Virus record (IMG/VR): IMGVR_UViG_3300030117_008341
Coordinates: 1-64,000 of that record
Source of the DNA: a virus
Length of the DNA: 64,000 nucleotides
Strand: one strand, 5' to 3'
Below are positions 17,781 through 30,100 of the stretch, piece by piece; positions within the stretch are counted from its first letter, which is position 1, and each line of letters opens with the position of its first letter. The translations under genes and the position numbers were made by a program. The notes under the pieces were generated by a model. It had not been told where the DNA came from, searched no databases, and worked only from the letters and a program-made list of their open reading frames with translations.

Positions 17781-19577
17781 ATGGCTAGAAGAAATGTACC
17801 CATAGATTATACCAGTAGAGATTTTGATTCCATTAGGGATGATCTCGTAAACTATGCAAAAAGATACTATCCTGATACTTTTAAAGATTTTAGCGAAGCC
17901 TCTTTTGGGTCTCTAATGCTGGATACAGTCGCCTACGTCGGTGACATTATGTCATTCTATCTTGATTATCAGGTCAACGAGTCATTCATTGACACGGCCG
18001 TCGATTTTAAAAATATCCTTCGATTAGCCAAACAAATGGGATATAAATATACCGGAGCCAAAACGACTTCTGGTATGGTGTCTTTCTACGCCATTGTCCC
18101 AGCAACATCAATCGGGCTTGGTCCAAAAACAAGCCATATGCCAATCCTAAAAGCAAATACTGTAGTTAAGTCAGATTCGGGCGCCTCGTTTATCTTGACA
18201 GATGATGTTCGTTTTGATGATCCATCTAACGAAACTGTAGCTGCACAAACAAATGCTACAACAGGAATTCCAATAAGCTACGCTGTTAAAGCCGAGGGCC
18301 AAGTAATATCAGGCATATTTAATCAAACCACTCAAACTATAGGTGCCTTTCAGAAGTTTCTCCCAGTCCGTATAGACAATGCTAATTTGATAGAGATTGT
18401 TAGTGTGTTCGATTCTGAGGGTCATGAATATTTCGAGGTTGAATATTTAACACAAGATGTAGTTTACAAGGCTGTCCCCAATAGGGATGAAAATACAAGA
18501 CAAAATGCCCCATCCCTTATGAGGCCATTCGTTGCCGCTCGACGATTTACAGTCGAAAGAGACATTAACGGAGTTACTCTTACATTTGGACATGGCTCTG
18601 ACTCGGAGTCAGGATCCCAGACGATTGCGGATCCGGCAAATGTTGTTTTGCAGAGAGCAGCAAAAGATTATACCACCGATGAATCTTTTGATCCGTCAAA
18701 CTTAGTTGGAAACGATAAACTAGGCATAGGCCCTGCAAACACTACTCTAACAATCAGGTACAGGGAAAACACTGCCTCAAGTGCAAACGCTGCGATCGGA
18801 TCGATCACTTCGGTGACAAGTCCTATCTTTGAATTTAACGACCCATCTATAGCAAACACGTCAGCAGCAAGAGATGTTGTTGCAAGTATAGAGTGTTCAA
18901 ACGAGGAGCCATTGGTCGGCTCAACTGCTATCCCATCACGGGAAGAAGTGAGACAAGAGGCCATGATGGCCTTCTCTAGTCAGAATAGAGCGGTAACCTC
19001 ACAAGATTATGAGGCTCTTGTTTATATGATGCCCGGTAAGTTTGGTTCTGTTAAGCGTGCGAGAGTGGTTAGAGACCAAGACTCACTAAAAAGAAATCTG
19101 AACATTTACGTTATTTCTGAAAACTCTTTTGGTAAGATGGCAGCTACAAACAGCGCGATCAAAGAAAACTTGAAAGTTCACTTAAATAGATATCGCATGA
19201 TTAACGATACGGTAGATATTTTAGATGCAAAAGTGGTTAACATAGCTATTGACTTTGAGGTTGTTTCTAGTGAAGAGGTTAATAAATATGAGGTCCTTGA
19301 TTCCTGCATACAAGCACTCAGGAGAAAATATTCTTCTCCAATGTTTATAGGAGAAAGATTTTATCTTACAGATGTGTATACAGAACTCAATAAAGTGCGC
19401 GGTGTCGTGGATACTTCTAGAGTCAAGCTTGTTAACAAATCAGGTGGCAATTATTCATCCTCGGCTCTTAATATAGATCAATATATGTCCCTCGACGGTA
19501 GATACTTATCAGTCCCAGACAATGTAATACTTGAGATCAAGTTCCCAAGAATAGATATTAAAGGAACTGTGAGATAA
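17781..19577 (+). CDS. gp6-like baseplate wedge protein
   Basis: The central wedge component that links neighbouring wedges into the baseplate ring, the counterpart of T4 gp6 and P2 gpJ. The N-terminus VPIDYTSRDFDSIRDDLVNYA, then the SEASFGSLMLDTVAYVGDIMSFYLDYQVNE segment (about residues 40-70), are hallmarks of T4-like gp6. SREEVRQEAMMAFSSQNRAVTSQDYEALV, around residue 385, is the J-like domain. The length, 598 residues, is close to T4 gp6 (660). It follows the gp25-like gene with a predicted late promoter in the gap and overlaps the next gene by one base. Confidence 0.92.
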   Translation: MARRNVPIDYTSRDFDSIRDDLVNYAKRYYPDTFKDFSEASFGSLMLDTVAYVGDIMSFYLDYQVNESFIDTAVDFKNILRLAKQMGYKYTGAKTTSGMVSFYAIVPATSIGLGPKTSHMPILKANTVVKSDSGASFILTDDVRFDDPSNETVAAQTNATTGIPISYAVKAEGQVISGIFNQTTQTIGAFQKFLPVRIDNANLIEIVSVFDSEGHEYFEVEYLTQDVVYKAVPNRDENTRQNAPSLMRPFVAARRFTVERDINGVTLTFGHGSDSESGSQTIADPANVVLQRAAKDYTTDESFDPSNLVGNDKLGIGPANTTLTIRYRENTASSANAAIGSITSVTSPIFEFNDPSIANTSAARDVVASIECSNEEPLVGSTAIPSREEVRQEAMMAFSSQNRAVTSQDYEALVYMMPGKFGSVKRARVVRDQDSLKRNLNIYVISENSFGKMAATNSAIKENLKVHLNRYRMINDTVDILDAKVVNIAIDFEVVSSEEVNKYEVLDSCIQALRRKYSSPMFIGERFYLTDVYTELNKVRGVVDTSRVKLVNKSGGNYSSSALNIDQYMSLDGRYLSVPDNVILEIKFPRIDIKGTVR

Positions 19578-21091
19578 TGGCTATTAAAAGATACTATGCA
19601 AAAATAGACAATACTATAACTAACGCTTTCAAAGAAAATTTAGTTACTCGCGGCACAGGGTCTAATATGGGGGCCTCAGATATTCTTGAGGTGTTTTCTA
19701 TTTATGGTCAAGCTAGTTCGGCATCAGCCGAAGAGGCTAGAGTGCTTATTAAATTTAATTGTACAGCATCAACAGATTCTATTAAAGCAGACAGAGATGC
19801 CGGCGTTCTACCAGCTAGCGGAAGTGTGAATTTTTATTTAAGACTTTACAATGCGCCTCATAGTCAAACTCTTCCAAAATCTTATACAATGGATGTCTCT
19901 GCAATTTCCGGCGGATGGACAGAGGGCACCGGTCTTGATATGGAGGGCTATAAAGATATAGGAATATCTAATTGGGTGAATAGGATAGCTTCTCGATCTG
20001 CTGGCGACCACGCGTGGAGCACCACCGGTGGAGACTACTATTCAGACGCGTCGTCATCTTTTACTGCTTCTTTTGATGGTGGAGTCGAGGACATACAACT
20101 AGATATCACATCACTTGTCGAACAATGGATCGCGGCCGATAAAGAGGACGACGGCATAGGCATATTCCTGTCCAGCGAATACTCCAGCGCCGCTCGCTCT
20201 TATTACACAAAGAAGTTTTTTGCGCGTGGCACAGAATTTTTCTATAAGCAACCAAATATTGAGGCACGATGGGATTCTTCTATAGAGGACGACCGAGGTA
20301 ACTTTTATTATAGTAGTTCCCTAGCCACCGCCGGCGAAAACTTAAATACCATTTATTTCTACAATTATTTTAGGGGCCGACTTCGTAATATTCCCGATAT
20401 CGGAACAGGAAACATAGGTGTAAGTGTCTTTTCTGCAAGTGCTGGAACCCCCAACGGTTCGGCTATTCGTTTGGTTGCAGATGGCGCACATGTTCTATCA
20501 ACCGGCCTGTTTGCTGTGACAGGCGGGCATGTATCAACAGGTATTTACTCTGCGTCTTTTGCCATGACTGCGGCCACCACCCCTTTGCCCGTTGTTAATG
20601 ATGTATGGTTTAAATTAGACAACGCAGTCGCCGATGCATCAACGGGTGTTCAATATGGCACTGGAACAATCGAGCCTAGAACCATTACAAACATGTACAA
20701 CGCCCCCACAAATGATTATGTGGTTACGATAACAAACTTGCGAGAAAAGTATCGCCCTGATGAGACAGCACGTTTTAGAGTCTACAGTCGCCAAAAAGAT
20801 TGGACACCAACTATTTATACTAAGGCGGTAAGCACGCCAGAGGTTCAAATTGTTGAAAGCGGCTCTTTCGAAGTCTTCAGGGTTATAGATGATCTAAAAG
20901 TTATACCACACGGAACGGGAAGCACACCATATTATACTTTCCTTTCATACGACACATCCGGATCATATTTTGATTTAGATATGGCACTCTTTGAGCCCGG
21001 ATATGTCCACGGTATAAAACTAGCATTCTATAACGAAGATATAGGGAGTTGGGTTGAGCAATCAGAAACCTTTAAATTTAGAGTTGAGTAA
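19577..21091 (+). CDS. Structural protein with DNRLRE-like beta domain
   Basis: A 504-residue tail or baseplate protein. Residues about 35-205 follow the pattern of the DNRLRE / TGF-beta-propeptide-like beta domain: ARVLIKF strand, NFYLRLYNAP strand, YTMDVSAISGGWTEGTG, NW.NRIAS, then VEDIQLDITSLVEQWIA and DDGIGIFLSSE. Such domains occur in surface and adhesion proteins. The C-terminal half is made of further beta strands (YVVTITNLREKY, RFRVYSRQKDW). Start codon overlaps the end of the gp6-like gene (ATAATGG), so the two are coupled. It may sit at the baseplate rim like T4 gp7, gp8 or gp10; not resolvable by eye. Confidence 0.72.
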   Translation: MAIKRYYAKIDNTITNAFKENLVTRGTGSNMGASDILEVFSIYGQASSASAEEARVLIKFNCTASTDSIKADRDAGVLPASGSVNFYLRLYNAPHSQTLPKSYTMDVSAISGGWTEGTGLDMEGYKDIGISNWVNRIASRSAGDHAWSTTGGDYYSDASSSFTASFDGGVEDIQLDITSLVEQWIAADKEDDGIGIFLSSEYSSAARSYYTKKFFARGTEFFYKQPNIEARWDSSIEDDRGNFYYSSSLATAGENLNTIYFYNYFRGRLRNIPDIGTGNIGVSVFSASAGTPNGSAIRLVADGAHVLSTGLFAVTGGHVSTGIYSASFAMTAATTPLPVVNDVWFKLDNAVADASTGVQYGTGTIEPRTITNMYNAPTNDYVVTITNLREKYRPDETARFRVYSRQKDWTPTIYTKAVSTPEVQIVESGSFEVFRVIDDLKVIPHGTGSTPYYTFLSYDTSGSYFDLDMALFEPGYVHGIKLAFYNEDIGSWVEQSETFKFRVE

Positions 21092-21107
21092 CTAAGGTAG
21101 TTAAAGT

Positions 21108-24100
21108 ATGAGTATCAAAAAACTATTTGATTCAAATAAAACAAACGACATACTCGTCTCAACTAATCTAGAAGAAGAGGTAGTCAAAAACGTCCCCGAG
21201 CTTGAATCTGCGGATAACGTCAGAGAGCAGATCGAGAGGATCAATCGTTTTATACCACAGGTGGATTATAGTGATCCAGCCAACTTTGCTGTTTATGGAT
21301 CAGCCGAGCGATATTATAGGGATTCATTCCACAGAATCGCTACTCAATACCCGTATGATGGTTCCGAAGAAGAGATAACTCGCTACGACAACGAGTCCAA
21401 CTATCTTGACCTTCATATCCTTGAGAATGAGTATCCTAGGACGCTTGGGCACGTTCGGTTTCCTTCAAACAATCTTGGCCCAAACGCTACCGCTAACCAG
21501 TTTGGTCAGAACACCCACGCAGCAAACATTACATTTTTTGGTGGACCAAATGCTATAGCAGGTGGGATGACAACTGGCTCATTCCACCTACAGTTCACTG
21601 GTTCCAACTATTACGATACAGATATTTATCAAACTGATGGTACGCTTGCATTAGACAGAGTTGGGTCAAGAGAAAGTAACTTAACTTATAACCTTCCTAG
21701 CAAAGGACTCACAGTTGAGTTTTGGCAAGGAACCGAAGGAAACCTGATAGGTGGGACCGGCGCGTTTGGCCGACAAGCCAGACACGCTTTGTTTGATTTG
21801 TGGAACGGAGAAGCCTCAAGTTCGGCTCAATATGGTCGCCTAACTGTATACGCTTCAGGTTCTACAACAGCCTTTAAAGGCATTTATCTAAACGCATATT
21901 CAGGCACTGTTGGAATCCAAGAACTTAAGTTATTGGATCCTGCTGTAGCTGCTCAAATCCCACCACAATATGTTGATACTTCATCTCCCACGCCGGGTCA
22001 CTTGGCTTTTGCTTTTAGTTCTGGGTCAACTCTGGGCTTAACTGTTAAGACATATATTAATGGTGTTCTAACCACAACAACAGGCTCTTCAATCGCCCTA
22101 AATGAAGTCACTGGCGCCCTCCGAGGCCGTATTGGTGCTCTCCTAACGAATCCATCAGGCACTTCTATAGGCACAGATATGGATGGTTATGGTACCAGTA
22201 TTCGCAGTGCCTACGACGAGTTTAGGTACTGGAAAGCCGAGAGAACAGAAAAAGAAATACAACAAAACTATTGGACACAAGTTCGTGGCGGCACAAATAA
22301 CGAAATAGCAAACGCAGAACTTGGTGTATATTACAAGTTTAACGAGGGCATTACAGGGGACGCAACAACTGATGCGACTGTTTTAGACTATTCTGGCCGT
22401 ATTACAAACGGAACCATCACAAACTACGGCACTGATGCTACCAGTACGCTAGTAAGAAATGCCCATCCAGCCCCCGCACGCAGTTCGCTTATTGTTGCTG
22501 CTGGAGCAGCTACATCAGAGTTCAAAGACCCAATCATTTATGCAAGCCACCCGGATGTTGTCTCTGCACTTGACAGATTGGTCGCATCTGGTAGCGTCCA
22601 CGACTTTGAAAACCAAGCAAGCATAAAAGATTCTATCCCAAGCTGGATTATAGAAGAAGACGAAACATCAGGCGGTGAAGAGTTAGGCAAGCTTACACAG
22701 ATCCTCGGTTCCTATATGGATACTCTCAACCTGCAAATCCAGTCCCTGCCTACATTAGCAGACAATACATACTTAAGCGGCAGCGATAAGCCTACACCAT
22801 TTATGAAAAATCTGTTAAGCTCCCGAGGCCTAGCAGTCCCAGAAATCTTTGTGGATGCTGACCTTCTCCAGCGATTCGCCAACAGAAGCGACACCGAAAG
22901 CTACACTCTTGATATTAACGATACCAAGAATCTTATTTACAAGAATATCTACAACAACCTTACTTACCTTTACAAGTCAAAGGGCACAGAAAAAGCATTT
23001 AGAAACCTTATCCGTTGTTACGGTATTGGCGAAGATGTCATTAGATTCAACGCATACGCAAGCAATCAAACCTTTGACATCCAAGAAACAAGACAAGACA
23101 GAGTTATTAGAAAGAACTATGTTGACTTTAACCACCCTGATAGGTTTGATGGCGTTGTTTACCAGAGAGGCAACAGCATTGTGCCAGAGGCAGATGGCAT
23201 TTCTTTCTTCTCGGCATCCTCACCAGACGCCGCCTTTGCTCAAACCGCAGAACTAGAAGTTATATTCCCAAGAAAGTTTGAGTTCGCTAACTCACAATAT
23301 TTTGATACACCTTTTGTTACAGCATCTCTCTACGGTAAAGCATCAGCATCAGCAGACCCAGCATCCTTTGACGCATCATTCAGTAATAACCCAGCCAACG
23401 CGCCTTGGCTTGTTGCTTATGCTGTTCGGACCCATCAGAATTCAAAGGACGCTTATTTTGTTCTTGATTCTAACTTATTTACAAATCCGCTCACAAGTGA
23501 TATTTACTCAAACATTTATGATAATCAGAAATGGAATCTGGCGATAAGAGTTAACTCTAAAGCTTGGCCATACGCAGCATCCTCCAGTGTTAACGGTGCG
23601 TTAGATGATCAAGACATAAGTTTTATTGGATATAATGTAGAGAACGGAGTCGTAAAAAATAGTTTTGTCTTAACAACTTCATCAGTGTCTTCCAACTTGG
23701 GGCCAAGTTTACCTTACCGCTACTTTGTTGGATCACAAATAACAAACTATACCGGTGCAGTAGACCATCGAACTGATGTTTTGGCATCCTCACTGCGAGT
23801 GTATACAACCTACCTAGATGACGATGTTATCAAATCACACGCCCTTGATCCCGAAAACTACGGAACAAGAAACCCAAGCAGAAACTTTTTATTTTACAAC
23901 GACTCTGGTCCCCAACTCGCGAGCGTTGTTGGAGGCATTAAAAACTCTATCCCAGAGTCTGTTTCTCTTGCTCTTAATTGGGATTATTCGCAGGTCACCA
24001 CAACAGACCCCAACGGCCGCTTCATCGTCCAAGATGCATCATCTGGTTCAACAGGACTAACCAGCAGATACCCGCAAGAGAATGTTCTTACAAATGTTAA

Positions 24101-27100
24101 TAAACAGTTCGCAGGCCGAGGTCAGTTTGGGGCTAGCGCATACAGTTCAACGGATGTCATCTCCAAGCAATTTGTTCAATCAGCACAACAAAGACTACCC
24201 GAAGTTGTTAATACCAACGACGACGTAAACGTTCTATCCAGAGATGATGAACTTTATCCAAGAGATGCGTCTATTTCGCAGACCTACTACACCTTTGAAA
24301 AGAGCATGTACGGTATTGTTTCACAAGAAATGATCAATATGTTCTCGTCTATTGTTGAGTTCAACAACCTTATCGGTGAAGTTGTCCATAAGTATCGTGG
24401 CGAGTACAAGAGTTTAAGGCTTTTAAGAGAACTTTTCTTCGAGAAGATTCAAAACAACCCTGACCTCGACAAGTTTATTGATTACTATAAGTGGATTGAT
24501 TCCTCACTCAATATTTTCCTACAGCAGTTTGTTCCTGCTTCTGCTGATGTTTCCGATGAGATTCGCACTGTGGTTGAAGATTATGTTCTTAACCGCTCCA
24601 AATACCAGCACAAGTACCCACAACTAGATTATAAGGGCAACGCTCGCTTTGGTGGCGACGAGGCCAAGTTAGAAGGCAGAGTCAAGGGCATTAGAGAACT
24701 AGAGTACAACTGGCAGTTTGGCCACGCGCCAACAACTAACTCTCAGACTGAACATTCTACTTGGTGGAAAGAACGAGCAGAAAGAAACAACACAGCATTT
24801 AATACCGCTGCGCTTATTGATACAGCAAGAGAAGACATCCTCAACATCATCCAGCTATTCAACTCTGCAAGCGCCCCATCGCTTAATGACGGCACCGGAG
24901 CCTCTGGGGTATACGAAGGGTCCACTTACGCCACAAGACGCTTCACAAGGCAATATAAGCTTGATGCAGCCATCGTCCCTGACATCGGCGGTGGCTACAA
25001 CTACCCAAGGGGCCATAAGCCGGATGCTATTTATTCTATAGTTTACGACCGGCCGGTCGACGTGTCAGGCCTGACAAACGAGGAAGCAATACAGTTTGAA
25101 AAACAAGCGACGTTCACGCTTCCAAGCGAGGAACTAAGGCCTGTCACAAAACAAGAAAAAAGAAGAGTCTCTGCCATTAATCCAAATGGCGTGTATTCCT
25201 CCAATTTGGGACCCCAAACGCCCGGAGGTGGATCAAAACTTGTTGCGCCTTTCATAGCGTTTAGCTCCTCTGTTTCTCCTGCTGGCGGTTACGGTACACA
25301 ATGGCAAGAATACAATCGTAGACCAGACGTTAGTAAAGAAGAGTTGGCTGGGTACCATAATGATTCTTATGGTGACGACTATGAAGTTCCAATGCAAGGG
25401 CCGTTTACTAATCAACACGTTGGAGGCAATAGGCACAGGCATACAGATTTAAATCAAGGTTCTGACAATCTAAAAACTCGGGCCGAGGCTTGGCTCGTTG
25501 CCGGCGCCGGTAACGATGGCATCTTCGCGCCGGCCAAGACCGCCTTCGCCAACCCGCCTGCTCCATTGAACCCAACCGTACCCGGATCTAGCCCCAACTA
25601 CCGCAGAGACCAAACAGCCAAGCGCCCTGTTAACATCAAAAACATCAAACACAGAACAGGCTCACTCGGAACCATCGCGATGGGCAACTATTCTGCAAGT
25701 TATGAAATCGTTCAAACAACCGGCAGAACTCAAAACAACTCTGCGTTTGTAAAGTCAGAAGGTATAAGAGACAACTTTACCATCTCTGTTGCAGGCGCTG
25801 ATGAGGTTGGTTATATCGATCACGTCACAGACTACGCCAAGCCTACCCGCCGTAGAGCAGCCCATGTTATAGTTAACCGCTTCTCCGCACCCGGCGGTCC
25901 TGAAACAGCAGGTGATAGTCAGGGTGGACCGGGCCTCGACTTTGAAGCAGCAGAGTTTAGCCCTTACAACAACTTAAACTATAGAAACACTACAGTCCGA
26001 GATCCATTAAGAACGCTTTTGACCGACCACACAGCGTTTGGCGGTATTGAGTCTGGGTCTGCTGTCTCCGCGCTGAACTATACGGACGTTACGGCTAGTT
26101 ATCACAAGGTTAATCGAAACCCGCTGCATCGTTTGGAAGGATATGATAACGGACAAGAAACGGCAGTTACCGGAACAGTGTTCGATAATTATTTTGTGCA
26201 GCATATGATTCCAAGATCTGATTTTCAATATTCTTGGATAACAGCATCAACAGATAGATTTAATGCCGCCCTCGGCGCAGCAAATAATATATATGGATAT
26301 TTTCCTTACGATGGACTTGCAAGAGTTTCAAGTTCTGCTAATGGCTTTAGGTACGAAGCAGCAGTTAATTTTGCTAGCGCAAGCGAAGTAGGCTCTGGCA
26401 ATCCATTAGGAGTCCAGCAAGCGACAAGGCAGATCAGATTGATAACAAGTGCGCTGATGCAAGATGCATCATTCGTCCCAACTGACTTTGCTGGCATAAA
26501 CTCAAATGTTATAGAGCCTATTAGCGCATCTGAATTTACTATTGGTTATCCTCTGGATGCGGATCCTATGAATTATTATAACTACGGACCCTTTGGACAG
26601 GTTCCAGCCTTTGGTTCAGCTCATCGTGGTGGGTTTATAACTAGAATAAACTCTAATGTCGCCGCAAACTTTAATGCATATTTTACTATGTTGATGGCTC
26701 ATAGGGGAGGTAATGTTGGGCACCCAACTTGGAAACAGATCAGAGTCGGAGAGACTCAACTTGCACGACACTATCGTAAAAATAACTTATATACTAATAC
26801 TTATGAGCCTGTCATAGCATCAAGCGTGGCCGATTTGTCTGGGACAAGACAAAAAATTTCTTCAACGACCGAAAGTGTTATACTAACTCAATCTGTTGTT
26901 ACCGACCGATACTTCCCAGTCGTGTTTGAGGTTGAAGCAAGAGATGATGAGCAAAATAGTAAAGTCCTTAAATCATCAAATTTTGTTATTCGAACTTCTT
27001 TTGTGAATGATACTATTACTTTTGACGACGCCACTATAGTCAACAGGCTGCTAGACGAGAACGTTATAAGTAATGCGGCAAGAAAATCCTCATATAAACA

Positions 27101-30100
27101 AATCATTGATGATTTTAGCATTTATGATAGTTTCTTAGACGAACAGAAGCCTATACTTCAAATTAATAGTTTAAAATATAGAGAAACTGTGTTCCCTCCA
27201 CAACTACATGCTTATACTAGTAAAATACGCGGAAGAACAAACTATGAAAATGATTTCTGGCGTGACAGCCGAACAGATAGGACTGCTAAGGGAGCCTTGA
27301 AAAAAGCCAAAAACAGTCAAGGTACCGCCGTTCTTCAAAGCGCGTGGTCACTTGATGGCCTAGAATCTAATACAAATTCTAATATTGCAACTGGCCTGAT
27401 TGGATATCCAACAGGTGGCATCAACGCCAATAACGCAACTGGGTACAAACCCGGTGAACTTCAGAACTTATATACACATTTTGTAAGAGCACCTGACGGC
27501 CGAGATGTTAATTCCGAATTAAGGAATCAGTTGAGAACAGGCGCCTTATACTCTAGAAAGCATCTCATGCCTTTTACTTCATCAGTTGTTGGTATGTCAG
27601 GGATGAGGAAACAAATCGGTATTGAACCATTTGTATACGGCGGCACAAGTTATTTGCTGTTAACATCATCTATTGGGGCTGGTGAAGCTTTTTGGGACGC
27701 AGGAAACTTAGCAGGTAAATACGAGGGTACGTCTAGCATCTTTGTTACAACCCCAGCGAAACCATTTTATGATGATTACGATCAATATTTTGCAGATATA
27801 AAAAATAAAAATCGAGGTAAAGCGATTTTGCCAGAGTTTAGAATAACAGAACATTTAGATTTTTATGAAAATGAGGGCAACAATTTTCTTGTTGAAAATG
27901 AAAAACTTTTTTCTTTCGCCGGAACCCCCTCGGGCTCTTCTTTGCCGCAAAATAGTTCAGAGGCAGACTTTTTCTCGATTTACACAAACTCAGATTTTAT
28001 GAAATATTTTGAAGTAGTGAGAGAGGATGGAGCCAAAGAGGGTGGCATTTTGGAGCCCACAGCAGTTAAATTGCGATGTAGGGGGATCAAAAAGTTTATT
28101 CCGTATGATGGCTTTTACCCTGCCGAAAGAACCATCCAATTGGCGAACGCATTTTCAGCGTCAATAGCACCTACAACAGGCTTGACGGGCGATGACGCAG
28201 CAAAGCAAGTTGCTTTCCGTAGCATGCTCAAGCCTTTTTTCGCCCCCGGAATTGTATACAATACTATCAAGTCGGGTGTTGCTGTTGACTATCCAATAAT
28301 GACTGGCTCTTTTAATAGAGCAAACTTAATCAACTCTGCTGCTAATGCGGGTATTAGATTTTGCACTACAGCCTCTGCTGGAATATTTTCTAACTCAAGG
28401 GCTGTTTCGGTGACACCCTCTGGTGATGGTAGCGGCTTTGGAACGGTCTCACACAATGATGGTTGGGATTATCGTGTGCCGTTTGAGGCTGTGGTTGATC
28501 CAGCAAAATATGTATACGCCAAAAACATTGTCGATGACGAGCCCAGTGCTTATGCTAATATTCACTCAACAGCTTCGTGGGCCACCTCTCTGGCCACCAA
28601 TAAATATAAATATATGATGCACAATTTCCTAGCTTCGTCTTTAGATTTCTTTATTAAAGACGGCAAACCAACAGAAATTATATCAGCACCAGAAAGTGAA
28701 TTTAAGTCTGTCACACCCGGCCAGCCTTACGGCCTACGCATTAAAATGTTTAAGAGTTATGAAACGGGCTCACAAAATCCGACCTCTGGTGACTGGGGCG
28801 ACTTTTCTGTGCCTCAGTTTGTTAGTGGCTCACTATCAAACTTTACAATGTATAGTCGCCCCTCGGCCTTCGGTCCTCCCGTCTTGGCCGGCTCCGGATC
28901 TAGTACACTGGCACAACAAAAATACGTTGTCACAGGATCAAGAGAGATGACCCCGGCTCGCGGCCGCTACCTGTCCCATACACCACCGTATTATGATGGT
29001 GAATCTTGGATTGATTTAATTTATTATCCGTACAAGTCTTTCGATACAGGATCCGGCGGTTTGCTTATAGAAAACAATCAAACCAAAGTAGTGCGAATTG
29101 ATGAACTACACAACCTTGCACTATCTGAATTTAACACTGGGTCAGCAATCTTACAAATAGAGGATTACGAAGGCACTAGATTTGGAGGAGAGGGAACTTA
29201 TGTTGTTCGCTGGCGTTTTGACCAAGAGGCCCTTCGAGTCGATCGGCCAGACCTTTCATCTTATCACGACATTGGCAAAGACATCGGCCCTATGGGAGGC
29301 CCATGGGCAAACCGGTGGGCAATGCAACTAGATGCATCTCTCAATATCTTTACTAAGCTTCGTGGTGCCGGCAGTCTTGCGTCTGAGGCAGTCTCTGCTG
29401 ATTTGGCAGGCCTCGGTGCGACCGGAGCGACCGAACCTCAAGATGATCGTTGGAGAATCCAAACTAAGTTTGAAACACCAATGTTAAATTTCCAACATGT
29501 AAAAACCGCCGATATAACAGTTAATGGCACTCTTGGTAGCTTAACACAATATCAAAAGGCAGTGAATAGTGTTATACCAAGAGGTATGTGGCACCAATTT
29601 GGTAGAATTCCAAAACCTGACGAAGGAGTATACTTGCAGGTAACAGATATTCCAGACGATTTTATAAACAATCACCCATCATCAAGTATCGTGTTTGACC
29701 CAGCCGGTCATTTTGACTCAAGAAATAGTGCCTCAGAAGCAATAAAAGCTTTGGCTGATGTTAATGCAGGCGCAAATATACGCGATATAATTGCAAAAGA
29801 TTTGAACGGATACAGGATACCTCAGAATTTACAAATACCCGCCTCTGCATTCTCTGTAGCCACCGACCGCCCACCAGCACCAACTACACCTCCCCCTTTA
29901 TCACTTGTTGACATATGTGGCTTCCCCACAGATCCAGTAAAAATTGGAGAGTTGCCAGAAGCTAAAACTGTTTATGAGGCTGTTGTTGCGGTGCCCTTTG
30001 TTGAGAAAGAAGGTGAAAGAGAGTTCTTTAAAATTATGTCTCCAAAACAAGGAGATATATTTGACGATTATGCTGGCAAAAGTATTAAGAGACAAGCTGA

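Noticed and set aside
20810-20820. AACTATTTATAC inside a tail gene as a late promoter
   Set aside because: It lies mid-gene with no start codon suitably downstream; I treat it as a chance match, as with ACTATTTAC at 56205.
21089-21103. Inverted repeat TAACTA-AGG-TAGTTA before the giant gene as an operator
   Set aside because: Only six AT-rich pairs, overlapping a stop codon and a ribosome site; likely chance.
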